Source: Streptomyces pluripotens (lineage in GTDB: Bacteria; Actinomycetota; Actinomycetes; Streptomycetales; Streptomycetaceae). From it: 64,000 nt of DNA. The DNA lies in assembly GCF_000802245.2 (NCBI RefSeq), contig NZ_CP021080.1, forward strand, positions 1,798,001-1,862,000. The letters are read 5' to 3'. Below, piece by piece: positions 45,759 through 54,279 of the stretch. Numbering within the stretch: the stretch's first letter is position 1; each line of letters starts with the position of its first letter. The notes under the pieces were generated by a model, which did not search any database, was not told where the DNA came from, and saw only the letters and a list, made by a program, of their open reading frames with translations. Position numbers and translations under genes: made by a program.

Positions 45759-47120
45759 CTACAGCACCGGCAGGTTCTTCCGCAGCTCGAACGCGGTCAC
45801 CTCGGAGCGGTACTCCTCCCACTCCTGCTTCTTGTTGCGCAGGAAGAAGTCGAAGACGTGCTCGCCGAGGGTCTCGGCGGCCAGGTCGCTGCGCTCCATG
45901 AGGGTGAGCGCCTCACCCAGGTTCTGGGGCAGGGGTTCGATGCCCATCGCGCGGCGTTCGGAGTCCGAGAGGGCCCAGACGTCGTCCTCGGCGCCGGGCG
46001 GGAGCTCATAGCCCTCCTCGATGCCCTTGAGGCCCGCGGCGAGCAGCAGCGCATAGGCCAGGTATGGGTTGGCGCCGGAGTCCAGGGAGCGGACCTCCAC
46101 GCGTGCCGAGCCGGTCTTTCCCGGCTTGTACATGGGGACGCGGACCAGGGCACTGCGGTTGTTGTGACCCCAGCAGATGTAGGAGGGGGCCTCGCCGCCG
46201 GCGCCCGCGGTGCGCTCCGATCCGCCCCAGATCCGCTTGTAGGAGTTCACCCACTGGTTGGTGACCGCGGAGATCTCGGCGGCGTGCTTGAGCAGGCCCG
46301 CGATGAAGGAGCGGCCCACCTTGGAGAGCTGGTACTCGGCACCGGACTCGTAGAACGCGTTGCGGTCGCCCTCGAAGAGCGAGAGGTGGGTGTGCATACC
46401 GGAGCCGGGGTGCTCGGAGAACGGCTTCGGCATGAAGGTCGCCTGAACCCCCTGCTCCAGCGCCACCTGCTTCATGACCAGGCGGAACGTCATGATGTTG
46501 TCGGCGGTGGAGAGCGCGTCGGCGTAGCGCAGGTCGATCTCCTGCTGGCCGGGGGCGCCCTCGTGGTGGGAGAACTCGACGGAGATGCCCATCGACTCCA
46601 GCATGGTGATCGCCTGGCGGCGGAAGTCCATGCCGATGTTCTGGGGGGTGTGGTCGAAGTACCCGGAGTTGTCGGCGGGGGTGGGGCGGGAGCCGTCGAG
46701 CGGGCGGTCCTTCAGCAGGAAGAACTCGATCTCCGGGTGGGTGTAGAAGGTGAAGCCCAGGTCAGAGGTGCGGGCCAGGGCGCGCTTGAGGACGTAGCGC
46801 GGGTCCGCGAAGGACGGGGAGCCGTCCGGCATGAGGATGTCGCAGAACATGCGCGCGGTGCCGGGGGCCTCGGCACGCCAGGGCAGGACCTGGAAGGTGG
46901 ACGGGTCGGGCTTGGCGATCATGTCGGACTCGTAGACGCGGGCGAAGCCCTCGATGGCGGAGCCGTCGAAGCCGATGCCCTCGTCGAAGGCCTGCTCCAG
47001 TTCGGCGGGCGCCACGGCGACGGACTTGAGGAAGCCCAGCACGTCCGTGAACCACAGGCGTACGAACCGGATGTCGCGCTCCTCCAACGTCCGGAGCACG
47101 AACTCCTGCTGCTTGTCCAT
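45759..47120 (-). CDS. glnA2: Glutamine synthetase-like protein GlnA2 (probable gamma-glutamylpolyamine synthetase)
   Basis: ATG 47120 (MDKQQEFVLRTLEERDIRFVRLWFTD) gives 453 residues, the length I recall for S. coelicolor GlnA2; ATG 47135 adds five residues. GSI motifs are GFDGSAIEGFARVYESDM, EIEFFLL, HHEGAPGQQEIDLRYADALSTADN, FMPKPFSEHPGSGMHTHLS and the ATP-site NRSALVRVP. From memory, the S. coelicolor homologue ligates glutamate to polyamines rather than ammonium. The sequence clearly shows the GS fold; the polyamine role rests on that homology. The C-terminal adenylylation Tyr region of GlnA is not obvious, so GlnE control is uncertain. Confidence 0.92.
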   Translation of the reverse strand: MDKQQEFVLRTLEERDIRFVRLWFTDVLGFLKSVAVAPAELEQAFDEGIGFDGSAIEGFARVYESDMIAKPDPSTFQVLPWRAEAPGTARMFCDILMPDGSPSFADPRYVLKRALARTSDLGFTFYTHPEIEFFLLKDRPLDGSRPTPADNSGYFDHTPQNIGMDFRRQAITMLESMGISVEFSHHEGAPGQQEIDLRYADALSTADNIMTFRLVMKQVALEQGVQATFMPKPFSEHPGSGMHTHLSLFEGDRNAFYESGAEYQLSKVGRSFIAGLLKHAAEISAVTNQWVNSYKRIWGGSERTAGAGGEAPSYICWGHNNRSALVRVPMYKPGKTGSARVEVRSLDSGANPYLAYALLLAAGLKGIEEGYELPPGAEDDVWALSDSERRAMGIEPLPQNLGEALTLMERSDLAAETLGEHVFDFFLRNKKQEWEEYRSEVTAFELRKNLPVL

Positions 47121-47268
47121 CTTCCGCTTCCCCATCCTTGCTGGTCAGGCCGCCTGTCCCGCGTCCCGAGGGAGGCGGTCGGGCACCTGAGCATCCCACC
47201 ACAACACCATTTCATGCGCGTTGCGGACCTTGATCGCCCGAGCGTCGTCGGCCTGAACGCCTTTCGTA

Positions 47269-47307
47269 CGGCAGGTGTACTGCGCTGTCGGCAGGTGTAC
47301 CGCGCTG
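47269..47307. repeat. Two tandem 20-bp-period repeats upstream of glnA2
   Basis: CGGCAGGTGTACTGCGCTG (47269-47287) and CGGCAGGTGTACCGCGCTG (47289-47307) differ at one base and are offset by 20 bp. This spacing in the glnA2/hmp divergent gap suggests a binding site on one helix face, or a local duplication. Confidence 0.55.
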
Positions 47308-47344
47308 CCGCCCATCTTGCCTGCTCGCAGCGGCATCCGTAATG

Positions 47345-47380
47345 GCCGGTGGGGTCCGTCGAGTGAGGGACCCCACCGGC
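47345..47380. terminator. 13-bp-stem hairpin in the glnA2/hmp divergent gap
   Basis: GCCGGTGGGGTCC pairs perfectly with GGACCCCACCGGC around a 10-base loop. A terminator-like hairpin between divergent promoters is unexpected; it ends 5 bp before the NsrR operator and may insulate the two units or be a relic. Confidence 0.6.
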
Positions 47381-47384
47381 ACTT

Positions 47385-47407
47385 AACTTGCATCTCAGAT
47401 GCAAGTT
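47385..47407 (+). promoter_or_regulatory. hmp: NsrR operator of hmp
   Basis: AACTTGCATCT and AGATGCAAGTT form a perfect 11-1-11 inverted repeat 40 bp before the hmp start. This is the layout described for S. coelicolor NsrR sites at its flavohaemoglobin genes. The regulator gene lies at 49159, next to hmp. Confidence 0.85.
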
Positions 47408-47446
47408 TTAATAACGTGTCGATCAGTCGAGCCCCGAGGAGCCCCG

Positions 47447-48637
47447 ATGCTGTCCGAACAGTCCGCGGCCACCGTCCGCGCCACCCTTCCCGCCGTCGGC
47501 GCCGCCATCGGTGAGATCACCGAGCGCTTCTACGCCCGGCTCTTCACCGCACACCCCGAATTGCTGCGGAACCTGTTCAACCGCGGCAACCAGGCCTCCG
47601 GCACCCAGAGGCAAGCACTCGCGGCCTCGATCACGGCCTTCGCCTCGTACCTGCTGGACCATCCCGGTCAACTGCCCAACGCCCTGCTCAGCCGCATCGC
47701 GCACAAGCACGCCTCACTGGGCGTGGTCCCCGAGCAGTACGCGGTGGTGCACGAAAACCTCTTCGCCGCCATCGCCGAGGTCCTCGGCGACGCCGCCACA
47801 CCCGAGGTGGCAGCCGCCTGGGACGAGGTCTACCAGCTGATGGCGAACGCCCTCGTTGCCGCCGAGAAGCAGCTGTACGAGGAGCGCGGCGGCCCGGGCC
47901 TGCGGAAGTGGGAGGTCGTGGAACGGATCGAGGAGACCGCCGACGTCACCACCTTCCGGCTGCGGCCCGCGGACGGCGGCCCGGTGGCCGGCTTCCGTGC
48001 CGGCCAGTACGTCTCCGTCCGCGTCCCCCTGCCCGACGGGGCCCGGCAGATACGGCAGTACAGCCTGTCCGAAGCACCGGGCGGGGCGGAGCGCCAGTTC
48101 AGCGTCAAGCGCGTACACGGCGGCCCGAGCCCCGACGGGGAGGTCTCGAACCACCTCCACGCGCACGTGCGAGCCGGTGACGTCCTGGAACTGTCCGAAC
48201 CCTACGGCGACCTCGTCGTGGACGCCGGACCGGACACCCCCCTGCTGTTCGCCTCGGCGGGCATCGGCGTGACCCCGGTGATCGCGATGCTGGCCGACCT
48301 CGCCAACACCGACCACCGCGCCCCGGTCACCGTCATCCACGGCGACCGCTCCCCCGCCGACCACGCGCTGCGCACCGAACACGAGAGGTACGCGGAGAAG
48401 CTGCCGGACGCGTCCGTGCACTTCTTCTACGAGCAGGACGCCGGGCCGGGCCACCGCACCGGTCTGGTCGATCTGTCCGACATCGCCGTACGGCCCGGCA
48501 CGCGCGCGTACCTGTGCGGACCGCTGCCGTTCATGCGCACGGTGCGTGCCGGTCTGATCGAGAAGGGGGTGGCTCCGGCGGACATCCACTACGAGGTGTT
48601 CGGGCCGGACCTGTGGTCGGCGGCGCAGGGCAGGTAG
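47447..48637 (+). CDS. hmp: Flavohaemoglobin (nitric oxide dioxygenase)
   Basis: ATG 47447 (MLSEQSAATVRATLPAVGAA) follows GAGGAG; the 396-residue product has an N-terminal globin (about 1-135) with RIAHKHASLGVVPEQYAVVHENL, containing the proximal His. An FAD domain follows with RQIRQYSLSEAP (RxYS), and an NAD domain with FASAGIGVTPVIAMLADL and YLCGPLPFMRTV. The C-terminal HYEVFGP motif is typical of Hmp. It oxidises NO to nitrate using O2 and NAD(P)H. The NsrR operator upstream and nsrR downstream show induction by NO. Confidence 0.96.
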   Translation: MLSEQSAATVRATLPAVGAAIGEITERFYARLFTAHPELLRNLFNRGNQASGTQRQALAASITAFASYLLDHPGQLPNALLSRIAHKHASLGVVPEQYAVVHENLFAAIAEVLGDAATPEVAAAWDEVYQLMANALVAAEKQLYEERGGPGLRKWEVVERIEETADVTTFRLRPADGGPVAGFRAGQYVSVRVPLPDGARQIRQYSLSEAPGGAERQFSVKRVHGGPSPDGEVSNHLHAHVRAGDVLELSEPYGDLVVDAGPDTPLLFASAGIGVTPVIAMLADLANTDHRAPVTVIHGDRSPADHALRTEHERYAEKLPDASVHFFYEQDAGPGHRTGLVDLSDIAVRPGTRAYLCGPLPFMRTVRAGLIEKGVAPADIHYEVFGPDLWSAAQGR

Positions 48638-48712
48638 GACTACTGGGCCGCAGGCCGGTGGCACACCCCGCGGGGTCGTCGCCCGGGAGGAATCTTCCGG
48701 CGGGCGGCCCCG

Positions 48713-49159
48713 TCAGCCGTCGTCCGCCGGGCCTCGGGAGATGCTCAGGAGCAGCCCACCGGTCGGGTCGGCGACGATGTCGGACATCTTCACCGGGTCG
48801 AGCGTCGCGAAGAACGCCTCCTGGGCCCGGCGCAGTGCGCCTCGCAGACGGCACCCGGCAATGAGCGGGCAAGGGTTCGTGCCTTCGCAGTCGACCACGT
48901 CGCCGTCGCCCTCGAAGGTGCGGACCACCGCGCCGACCGACGCCGTGCGGCCCTGCTCGGTGAGTGTCAGCCCGCCGCCCCTACCGCGCCGGGCGTCGAC
49001 CAGGCCCAGATGCTGGAGTTCGGCGACGACCTTGGCAGCGTGTGTGTAGGGCACATCCATGTCCGCGGCCACCTGGCGGGTCGTGGGAGTGGCACCGGCG
49101 GCTACGGCGAGTCGCATCAGGATTCGCAGGGCCAGATCGGTGGAACGCAGCAGCCGCAT
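48713..49159 (-). CDS. nsrR: Rrf2-family nitric-oxide sensor NsrR
   Basis: ATG 49159 (MRLLRSTDLALRILMRLAVA) gives 148 residues. The winged helix includes TTRQVAADMDVPYTHAAKVVAELQHLGLVDARRGRGGGLTL. Three cysteines at 91, 97 and 103 (CX5CX5C in VDCEGTNPCPLIAGC) plus Asp8 match the 4Fe-4S ligands of Streptomyces NsrR. NO destroys or nitrosylates the cluster and releases DNA, inducing hmp. The gene converges on hmp with a 75-bp gap. A weaker 11-1-11 repeat lies upstream of its own start, suggesting autoregulation. Confidence 0.93.
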   Translation of the reverse strand: MRLLRSTDLALRILMRLAVAAGATPTTRQVAADMDVPYTHAAKVVAELQHLGLVDARRGRGGGLTLTEQGRTASVGAVVRTFEGDGDVVDCEGTNPCPLIAGCRLRGALRRAQEAFFATLDPVKMSDIVADPTGGLLLSISRGPADDG

Positions 49160-49174
49160 ACCGGAAGGGTAGGT

Positions 49175-49197
49175 AATGCACATCCCGGGTTCAAATT
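49175..49197 (-). promoter_or_regulatory. nsrR: Weak 11-1-11 NsrR-like site upstream of nsrR
   Basis: AATGCACATCC-C-GGGTTCAAATT has 11-1-11 spacing but only partial symmetry, 15 bp before the nsrR start. Autoregulation through a poor half-matching site is known for S. coelicolor nsrR, so this is plausible. Confidence 0.4.
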
Positions 49198-49309
49198 ATT
49201 CGGCCCGCGTGACATGACCGCGCCCTCCCGGCAGGAGGGAACCGCGTCCCCGCTACGATCAGCGGGCTCCCCCTTGCCATTGGCCTCCCTTTCGCCGGAA
49301 GGACACCCC

Positions 49310-50026
49310 ATGGGTTCCGCCGAGAACAGCCGCTCCGCAGCGCGTACGGCGCACATCGAGGAGATGCGCCGCGCCGAGCGTGCCCGCAGGCGTCGCAACC
49401 GGGTGCTCATCATCGCCGCGAGCGCGGTGGCCGTCGTCGGCCTCGTCGCCGGCGGAGTCGTCCTGCTGGGCTCGCGGCCAAACGACTCGAACAGCTCGAA
49501 CAGCTCGAACAGCAAGGACACCGCCAGCGACGCGAAGGCCCCGGGGAGTCCCGGAGACTCGGGGGACTCCGGCCATTTCGTCACCGGAAAGGACGGTGTG
49601 CGCACCTGGTCGGGCAAGCTTTCCCGGAACCACGTCACGACCAAGGTGTCGTATCCGATGCACCCGCCGGTCGGCGGCAACCACAACCCGGTGTGGGCCG
49701 ACTGCAACGGGACCGTTTACACCAAGCCGTTGCGGGACGAGAACGCGGTGCACTCACTGGAGCACGGCGCGGTCTGGGTCACCTACACCAGCAAGGCGCA
49801 GAAGGCCGACGTCGACGCCCTCGCGGCGAAGGTGCGGCGGACGCCGTATTCGATGATGAGCCCGTACGAGAACCAGGCCGGCCCACTGGTCCTCTCGGCG
49901 TGGGGCCGCCAGGTTTCGGTGAAGAGCGCGACCGACCCCGAGGTGGACAGGTTCTTCGCCGCCTATGTGCAGGGTGCGCAGACTCCCGAGCCGGGCGCGC
50001 CGTGCAGCGCCGGTGAGATGAAGTGA
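49310..50026 (+). CDS. Membrane-anchored DUF3105 protein
   Basis: ATG 49310 (MGSAENSRSAARTAHIEEMRRAERA) follows GGAAGGA; the 238-residue product has a basic N-terminus, one membrane anchor (VLIIAASAVAVVGLVAGGVVLLG), a Ser/Asn/Gly-rich linker, and an extracytoplasmic DUF3105 domain with YPMHPPVGGNHNPVWADCNGTVY and SLEHGAVWVTY. The His and Cys positions suggest metal binding, possibly copper, but no activity is known. The next gene (DUF305) overlaps as GTGA; the DUF3105-DUF305 pairing is common in actinobacteria and implies joint function at the cell surface. Confidence 0.88.
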   Translation: MGSAENSRSAARTAHIEEMRRAERARRRRNRVLIIAASAVAVVGLVAGGVVLLGSRPNDSNSSNSSNSKDTASDAKAPGSPGDSGDSGHFVTGKDGVRTWSGKLSRNHVTTKVSYPMHPPVGGNHNPVWADCNGTVYTKPLRDENAVHSLEHGAVWVTYTSKAQKADVDALAAKVRRTPYSMMSPYENQAGPLVLSAWGRQVSVKSATDPEVDRFFAAYVQGAQTPEPGAPCSAGEMK

Positions 50027-50655
50027 GGCGGCGGCACACCGGGTGGGCGGTTGGGGCCGCGGCAGCGCTGCTCGTGACCGGCGGTGCGATCGCATACACA
50101 GCTGTCGAGGACTCCGGCGGACCGAGCACGCGGACGCCTGACACGCGGTCGGCCGATGCCGGGTTCGCACGGGACATGGCCGTGCACCACCAACAGGCCG
50201 TCGAGATGTCGTACATCATCCGGGACCGCACGGAGAACCGCGAAGTGCGGGGGCTGGCCTACGACATCGCGCAAACCCAGGCCAACCAGCGCGGCATGAT
50301 GCTGGGCTGGTTGGACCTCTGGGGGGTACCCAAGGTGTCGGCCGAGCCGCCGATGTCCTGGATGGGCATGGGGGACGCAGCCACCGGCAAGGACGGCGCG
50401 CTGATGCCGGGCATGGCGACCCACACGGATCTGGACAAGCTCCGTTCACTCAGCGGGAAGCAGGCGGAGATCCTCTACCTTCAGTTGATGACGGCCCATC
50501 ACAAGGGCGGCGTCCACATGGCCGAGGGGTGTGTCGCCACGTGCGAGGTGGAGGCGGAGAAGCGGCTCGCGCAGGGCATGGTGGAGGCGCAGCGGTCGGA
50601 GATCGAGTTGATGGCCGGGATGCTCAAGGAACGGGGCGCGCAACCCATTTCGTAA
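50023..50655 (+). CDS. DUF305 protein with N-terminal membrane anchor
   Basis: GTG 50023 overlaps the preceding stop. The 210-residue product has an anchor (GWAVGAAAALLVTGGAIAYTAV) and a DUF305 domain with FARDMAVHHQQAVEMSYI, IAQTQANQRGMMLGWLDLWG, PPMSWMGMGDAATGKDGALMPGMAT and MTAHHKGGVHMAEGC. The repeated HH and Met-rich (MGMG, MPGM) motifs suggest a ferritin-like helical bundle that binds metal, plausibly copper; that is inference. It is translationally coupled to the DUF3105 gene. Confidence 0.9.
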   Translation: MRRRHTGWAVGAAAALLVTGGAIAYTAVEDSGGPSTRTPDTRSADAGFARDMAVHHQQAVEMSYIIRDRTENREVRGLAYDIAQTQANQRGMMLGWLDLWGVPKVSAEPPMSWMGMGDAATGKDGALMPGMATHTDLDKLRSLSGKQAEILYLQLMTAHHKGGVHMAEGCVATCEVEAEKRLAQGMVEAQRSEIELMAGMLKERGAQPIS

Positions 50656-50876
50656 CACTGCCGTAACGACGAACCCCTCAAATCGCCCTCCCCACACGCC
50701 ACGTGACGGTTCCTTGGGTTTCTCTTGACCCACAGCTTCCCCTGGCATGAACAGATCATCGAAAGAGTGGCCCCCATCGTGTGATCCATTCGCCGGTCCA
50801 TACCGCCGCTGGCCGGCGCGCGGATGCGTGACGTACCGACCACTACATGCATGCGAACCGCATCGCAGGGGGTTTT

Positions 50877-52826
50877 ATGAGATCCAACCGCGCCAAGATG
50901 CGCGCCGGTGTGAGCATGGCAGCGACACTGCCGATGATCGCTGGCGCTCTGGCGCTGGGCATACCCGCAGCACACGCCGCGGACAGCCCGGCCCGCAACA
51001 CGATCAAGGGCACCAAGCCCATGTGGGCCACTGCCAAGGCGGATAAGGGCTCCACCTCGAACAAGGCCCAAGTCAAGGCTCGGGTCTACCTGGCCGGCCG
51101 CGACAAGGCTGGACTCGCCGCCTACGCCCAGGCCGTGTCCGACCCGGCCTCGCCGCAGTACGGCAAGTACCTGAGCGCCAAGAAGGCACAGGCCCGCTTC
51201 GGGGCCACCAAGGCCCAGGTGGCCGCCGTCAAGTCCTGGCTGAAGTCGTCCGGACTGCACGTCACCAAGGTCACTGCGCACTACGTCGCCGTCTCCGGTG
51301 ACGTGGCCGCCGCCGAGAAGGCCTTCGGCACCCAGATGCACAACTTCGCCAAGGGCTCGAAGACCTACCGCGCCCCGGTGAAGACCGCGTCGGTGCCGGC
51401 CGCCCTGCGGGACGCCGTGCTGACCGTCACCGGCCTGGACAACGCCCCGCACAAGGCGAACCACGACGACCAGCTGCCGCCCCCGGACGGCGTGTTCAAG
51501 AACGCCGGGCCGTTCTCCACGTACTACGGCTCGAACGTCGCGACCACGCTGCCGGACGCCTACGGCCAGAAGGTCCCGTACGCGGTCAAGGGCTACACCG
51601 GCAAGCAGCTGCGCGCCGCCTACGGCGCCGGCAAGTACACCGGCAAGCACGTCCGTGTCGCCATCACGGACGCCTACGCCTCGCCGACCATCGCCTTCGA
51701 CGCGGCCATGTACGCGAAGAAGCACCACGACGCGCGCTGGAAGACCAGCCAGCTGCACCAGGTGCTGCCGAAGAACTTCACGAGGACCAAGGAGTGCGGC
51801 GCGGCCGGCTGGTACGGCGAGGAGACCCTCGACGTCGAGGCCGTGCACGCCGTCGCCCCGAAGGCCGACGTCACCTACGTCGGCGCCGCGTCCTGCTACG
51901 ACGACGACCTGCTCGACTCGCTCAGCAAGATCGTCGACAAGCACCTGGCCGACATCGTCTCCAACTCCTGGGGCGACATCGAGGGCAACCAGACGCCGGA
52001 CCTCGCCGCCGCGTACGACCAGGTCTTCCAGATGGGCGCCGTGCAGGGCATCGGCTTCTACTTCTCCTCTGGTGACAACGGCGACGAGGTCGCCAACACC
52101 GGTACGAAGCAGGTCGACACCCCGGCCAACTCGGCGTGGGTGACCGCGGTCGGCGGCACCTCGCTGGCCGTCGGCAAGCACAACAAGTACATGTGGGAGA
52201 CCGGCTGGGGCACCGAGAAGGCGACCCTGTCGGCCGACGGCAAGAGCTGGACCGGCTTCCCCGGCGGCTACGTCTACGGCGCGGGCGGCGGCACCAGCAA
52301 GACCGTGGCCCAGCCCTACTACCAGAAGGGCATCGTCCCGGACTCGCTCGCCAAGGCCAACAACGCCGCCGGCAACCGCGTCGTCCCGGACATCGCGGCC
52401 ATCGCCGACCCGCAGACCGGCATGCTGGTGGGTCAGACCCAGACCTTCCCTGACGGGTCCCAGCGCTACAGCGAGTACCGGATCGGCGGCACCTCGCTGG
52501 CCGCCCCGGTGATCGCGGCCGTGCAGGCTCTGGCCCAGCAGGCGCACGGTGGCAAGGCGCTCGGCTTCGCCAACCCGGCGATCTACAAGCGCTACGGCAC
52601 GAAGATGTACCACGACGTCACGGACAACCCCACGGGCTCCGGACTCGCCGTGGTGCGGGTCGACTTCGCCAACGGCCTCAACGCCAGCAACGGCCTGCTG
52701 ACCTCGGTCCGCAGCCTGGGCAAGGACAGCTCGCTGTCCGCGGTGAAGGGCTACGACGACGTGACCGGCGTGGGCTCGCCCGCGAAGGGCTACGTGCAGT
52801 CGTACCGGCGCCACCACAAGCACTGA
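50877..52826 (+). CDS. Secreted S53-family (sedolisin) serine-carboxyl peptidase
   Basis: ATG 50877 (MRSNRAKMRAGVSMAA) follows AGGGGG by five bases. The 649-residue precursor has a signal peptide ending PAAHAADSPA, a pro-domain to about residue 200 (ARVYLAGRDKAGLAAYAQAVSDPASPQYGKYLS), and a catalytic domain with GEETLDVEAV (Glu315/Asp319), SSGDNGD (Asp400, oxyanion) and IGGTSLAAP (Ser540). These are the Glu-Asp-Ser residues of sedolisins. It would be an acid-active secreted endopeptidase. Its stop codon lies inside the first unit of an octamer repeat tract. Confidence 0.95.
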   Translation: MRSNRAKMRAGVSMAATLPMIAGALALGIPAAHAADSPARNTIKGTKPMWATAKADKGSTSNKAQVKARVYLAGRDKAGLAAYAQAVSDPASPQYGKYLSAKKAQARFGATKAQVAAVKSWLKSSGLHVTKVTAHYVAVSGDVAAAEKAFGTQMHNFAKGSKTYRAPVKTASVPAALRDAVLTVTGLDNAPHKANHDDQLPPPDGVFKNAGPFSTYYGSNVATTLPDAYGQKVPYAVKGYTGKQLRAAYGAGKYTGKHVRVAITDAYASPTIAFDAAMYAKKHHDARWKTSQLHQVLPKNFTRTKECGAAGWYGEETLDVEAVHAVAPKADVTYVGAASCYDDDLLDSLSKIVDKHLADIVSNSWGDIEGNQTPDLAAAYDQVFQMGAVQGIGFYFSSGDNGDEVANTGTKQVDTPANSAWVTAVGGTSLAVGKHNKYMWETGWGTEKATLSADGKSWTGFPGGYVYGAGGGTSKTVAQPYYQKGIVPDSLAKANNAAGNRVVPDIAAIADPQTGMLVGQTQTFPDGSQRYSEYRIGGTSLAAPVIAAVQALAQQAHGGKALGFANPAIYKRYGTKMYHDVTDNPTGSGLAVVRVDFANGLNASNGLLTSVRSLGKDSSLSAVKGYDDVTGVGSPAKGYVQSYRRHHKH

Positions 52827-52902
52827 GGCACTGAAGCACCGTGCCGCTGAGGCGCTGAGGTACTGAGGTACTGAGGTACTGAGGTACTGAGGTACTGAAG
52901 CA
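52823..52902. repeat. Tandem octamer tract (CTGAGGTA-type, ten units)
   Basis: Ten consecutive 8-base units run CTGAGGCA, CTGAAGCA, CCGTGCCG, CTGAGGCG, then five exact CTGAGGTA copies and a final CTGAAGCA. The tract begins at the sedolisin stop and ends 17 bp before the MFS stop. On the minus strand it generates spurious Ser/Val/Pro/Gln repeat frames. Confidence 0.95.
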
Positions 52903-52919
52903 CCACATCGCCGAGGCGC

Positions 52920-54191
52920 CTAGCGGGCGGGGGCGTGGGGTCCTGCGGATCCCACGCCCCCGCTGGCGTCGTGGTGCAGTGCACTGGACCGCTCGGGCTT
53001 GCGGGACGCGACCAGCCGCGCTCCCCGTCCCGTGGACGGTGCCTGCCGACGGCGGTCCACCGCGTAGGCCACGCTCGCCACGCCTACGCCCAGTACCGCC
53101 AGGGCCGCCCCGGCGAGCGCGGGGGACGTGACCCCGAAACCCGCGGCAAGGGCCAGCCCCCCGATCCAGGCACCGCCGGCGTTGGCGAGGTTGAAGGCCG
53201 CTTGATTGGCGGAGGAGGCCAAGGAGGGGGCGGCCGAGGCCTTCTCCATGACCATCAACTGAAGCGGGGAACCGGCGACGAAGGCCGCCATGCCGAGGAG
53301 CGTCACGGCAAGGGCCGCGCTCCATCCGGCGCGCATCAGGACCGGGAACAGCACCAGCACGGCCGCCAGCGAGGTCAGCCCGCCGAAGAGCGTGCCGCGC
53401 AGCGAGTGGTCCGCCAGCCGGCCGCCGAGCAGGTTACCCACCGTGGCCCCGACGCCGAACAGGGCCAGCAGCAGCGTCACATCGGCTCCGGCGAAGCCGG
53501 CCGAGTCCGTCAGCATCGGGGTGACATAGCTGTAGGCCGCGAAGAGCGCGCCGAAGCCCGCCACCGTCGTGCCGAGGGCCAGCCAGACCGGCAGGGACTT
53601 CAGGGCCGCCAGCTCGCCGCGTAGACCGCCCGAGCGAGCGTGGGCTCGGTCGTGCGGGACGAGCAGGGCCAGCGAGGCCATCGCCGCCAGGCCGATTGCG
53701 CTCACCCCGAGGAACGTGGCCCGCCAGCCGAAGTGCTGTCCCATCAGTGTGGCGGCGGGGACGCCCGCGATGTTGGCGACGGTCAGACCGAGGAACATGA
53801 GGGACACCGAGCGGGCCTTGCGCTCCGGGGGAACCGTCGTCGTGGCGACGACCGCGCCCACGCCGAAGAACGCGCCGTGCGGCAGTCCGCTGAGGAAGCG
53901 AGCGGCCAGCAACGAGCCGTCGCCGGGGGCGAGCGCTGACAGCGCGTTGCCCACGACGAACAGGGCCATCAGGGCGATGAGGACGGTCCGACGGGGCATC
54001 CGGGCCGTCGCGGCAGCCAGCAGCGGGGCGCCGATGACGACCCCCAGCGCGTACGCCGAGACCAGGTGCCCGGCGGCGGGGATCGAGATGTGCAGGTCGT
54101 CCGCGATGTCGGGCAGCAGGCCCATCATCACGAACTCGGTCGTGCCGATGCCGAAGGCGCCCACGGCAAGGGCGAGCAGGGCCAGGGGCAT
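52920..54191 (-). CDS. MFS transporter (DHA1 type)
   Basis: This 423-residue protein starts at ATG 54191 (MPLALLALAVGAFGIGTTEFVMMGLLPDIADDL) and has twelve predicted membrane segments. The TTEFVMMGLLP start and FLSGLPHGAFFGVGAVVA segment match the AraJ/CmlR-type drug or sugar efflux branch of DHA1. RRTVLIALMALFVVGNALSALAP follows the loop 2-3 region. It probably exports a small toxic compound by proton antiport. A short inverted repeat lies 49 bp upstream, with no local regulator gene. The last 40 or so residues are a hydrophilic Ser/Gly/Ala-rich tail. Confidence 0.9.
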   Translation of the reverse strand: MPLALLALAVGAFGIGTTEFVMMGLLPDIADDLHISIPAAGHLVSAYALGVVIGAPLLAAATARMPRRTVLIALMALFVVGNALSALAPGDGSLLAARFLSGLPHGAFFGVGAVVATTTVPPERKARSVSLMFLGLTVANIAGVPAATLMGQHFGWRATFLGVSAIGLAAMASLALLVPHDRAHARSGGLRGELAALKSLPVWLALGTTVAGFGALFAAYSYVTPMLTDSAGFAGADVTLLLALFGVGATVGNLLGGRLADHSLRGTLFGGLTSLAAVLVLFPVLMRAGWSAALAVTLLGMAAFVAGSPLQLMVMEKASAAPSLASSANQAAFNLANAGGAWIGGLALAAGFGVTSPALAGAALAVLGVGVASVAYAVDRRRQAPSTGRGARLVASRKPERSSALHHDASGGVGSAGPHAPAR

Positions 54192-54239
54192 GAAGGGCCT
54201 GTGCCTTTCAGGGACGGGAGCGGAGTCCCCTCCAGCATA

Positions 54240-54256
54240 TGTTCAACTACGGAACA
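54240..54256. promoter_or_regulatory. Inverted repeat upstream of the MFS gene
   Basis: TGTTC and GAACA flank a 7-base spacer, with near-symmetry extending outward (TATGTTC/GAACAAA). It is a candidate operator for a regulator not encoded nearby. Confidence 0.4.
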
Positions 54257-54279
54257 AACTCTCCCTAGAACCCGACATT

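Noticed and set aside
45394..46011. Plus-strand frame between the phosphoesterase and glnA2 genes
   Set aside because: It crosses two terminator hairpins and the 3' end of glnA2 and has a low-complexity Arg/Pro/Ser product.
47145..47393. 82-codon minus-strand frame upstream of glnA2 (ends AHEMVLWWDAQVPDRLPRDAGQAA)
   Set aside because: Composition is near plausible, but the frame passes through the hairpin and tandem repeats, has no ribosome site, and I recognise no family. A short real gene there cannot be excluded.
52823..52902. Possible CRISPR-like array
   Set aside because: Units are contiguous 8-mers without spacers; no cas genes are present.
52678..53325. Minus-strand frames with Ser/Val/Pro/Gln/Tyr repeats
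   Set aside because: The repeats are translations of the 8-base tandem tract in successive frames, not a protein repeat.
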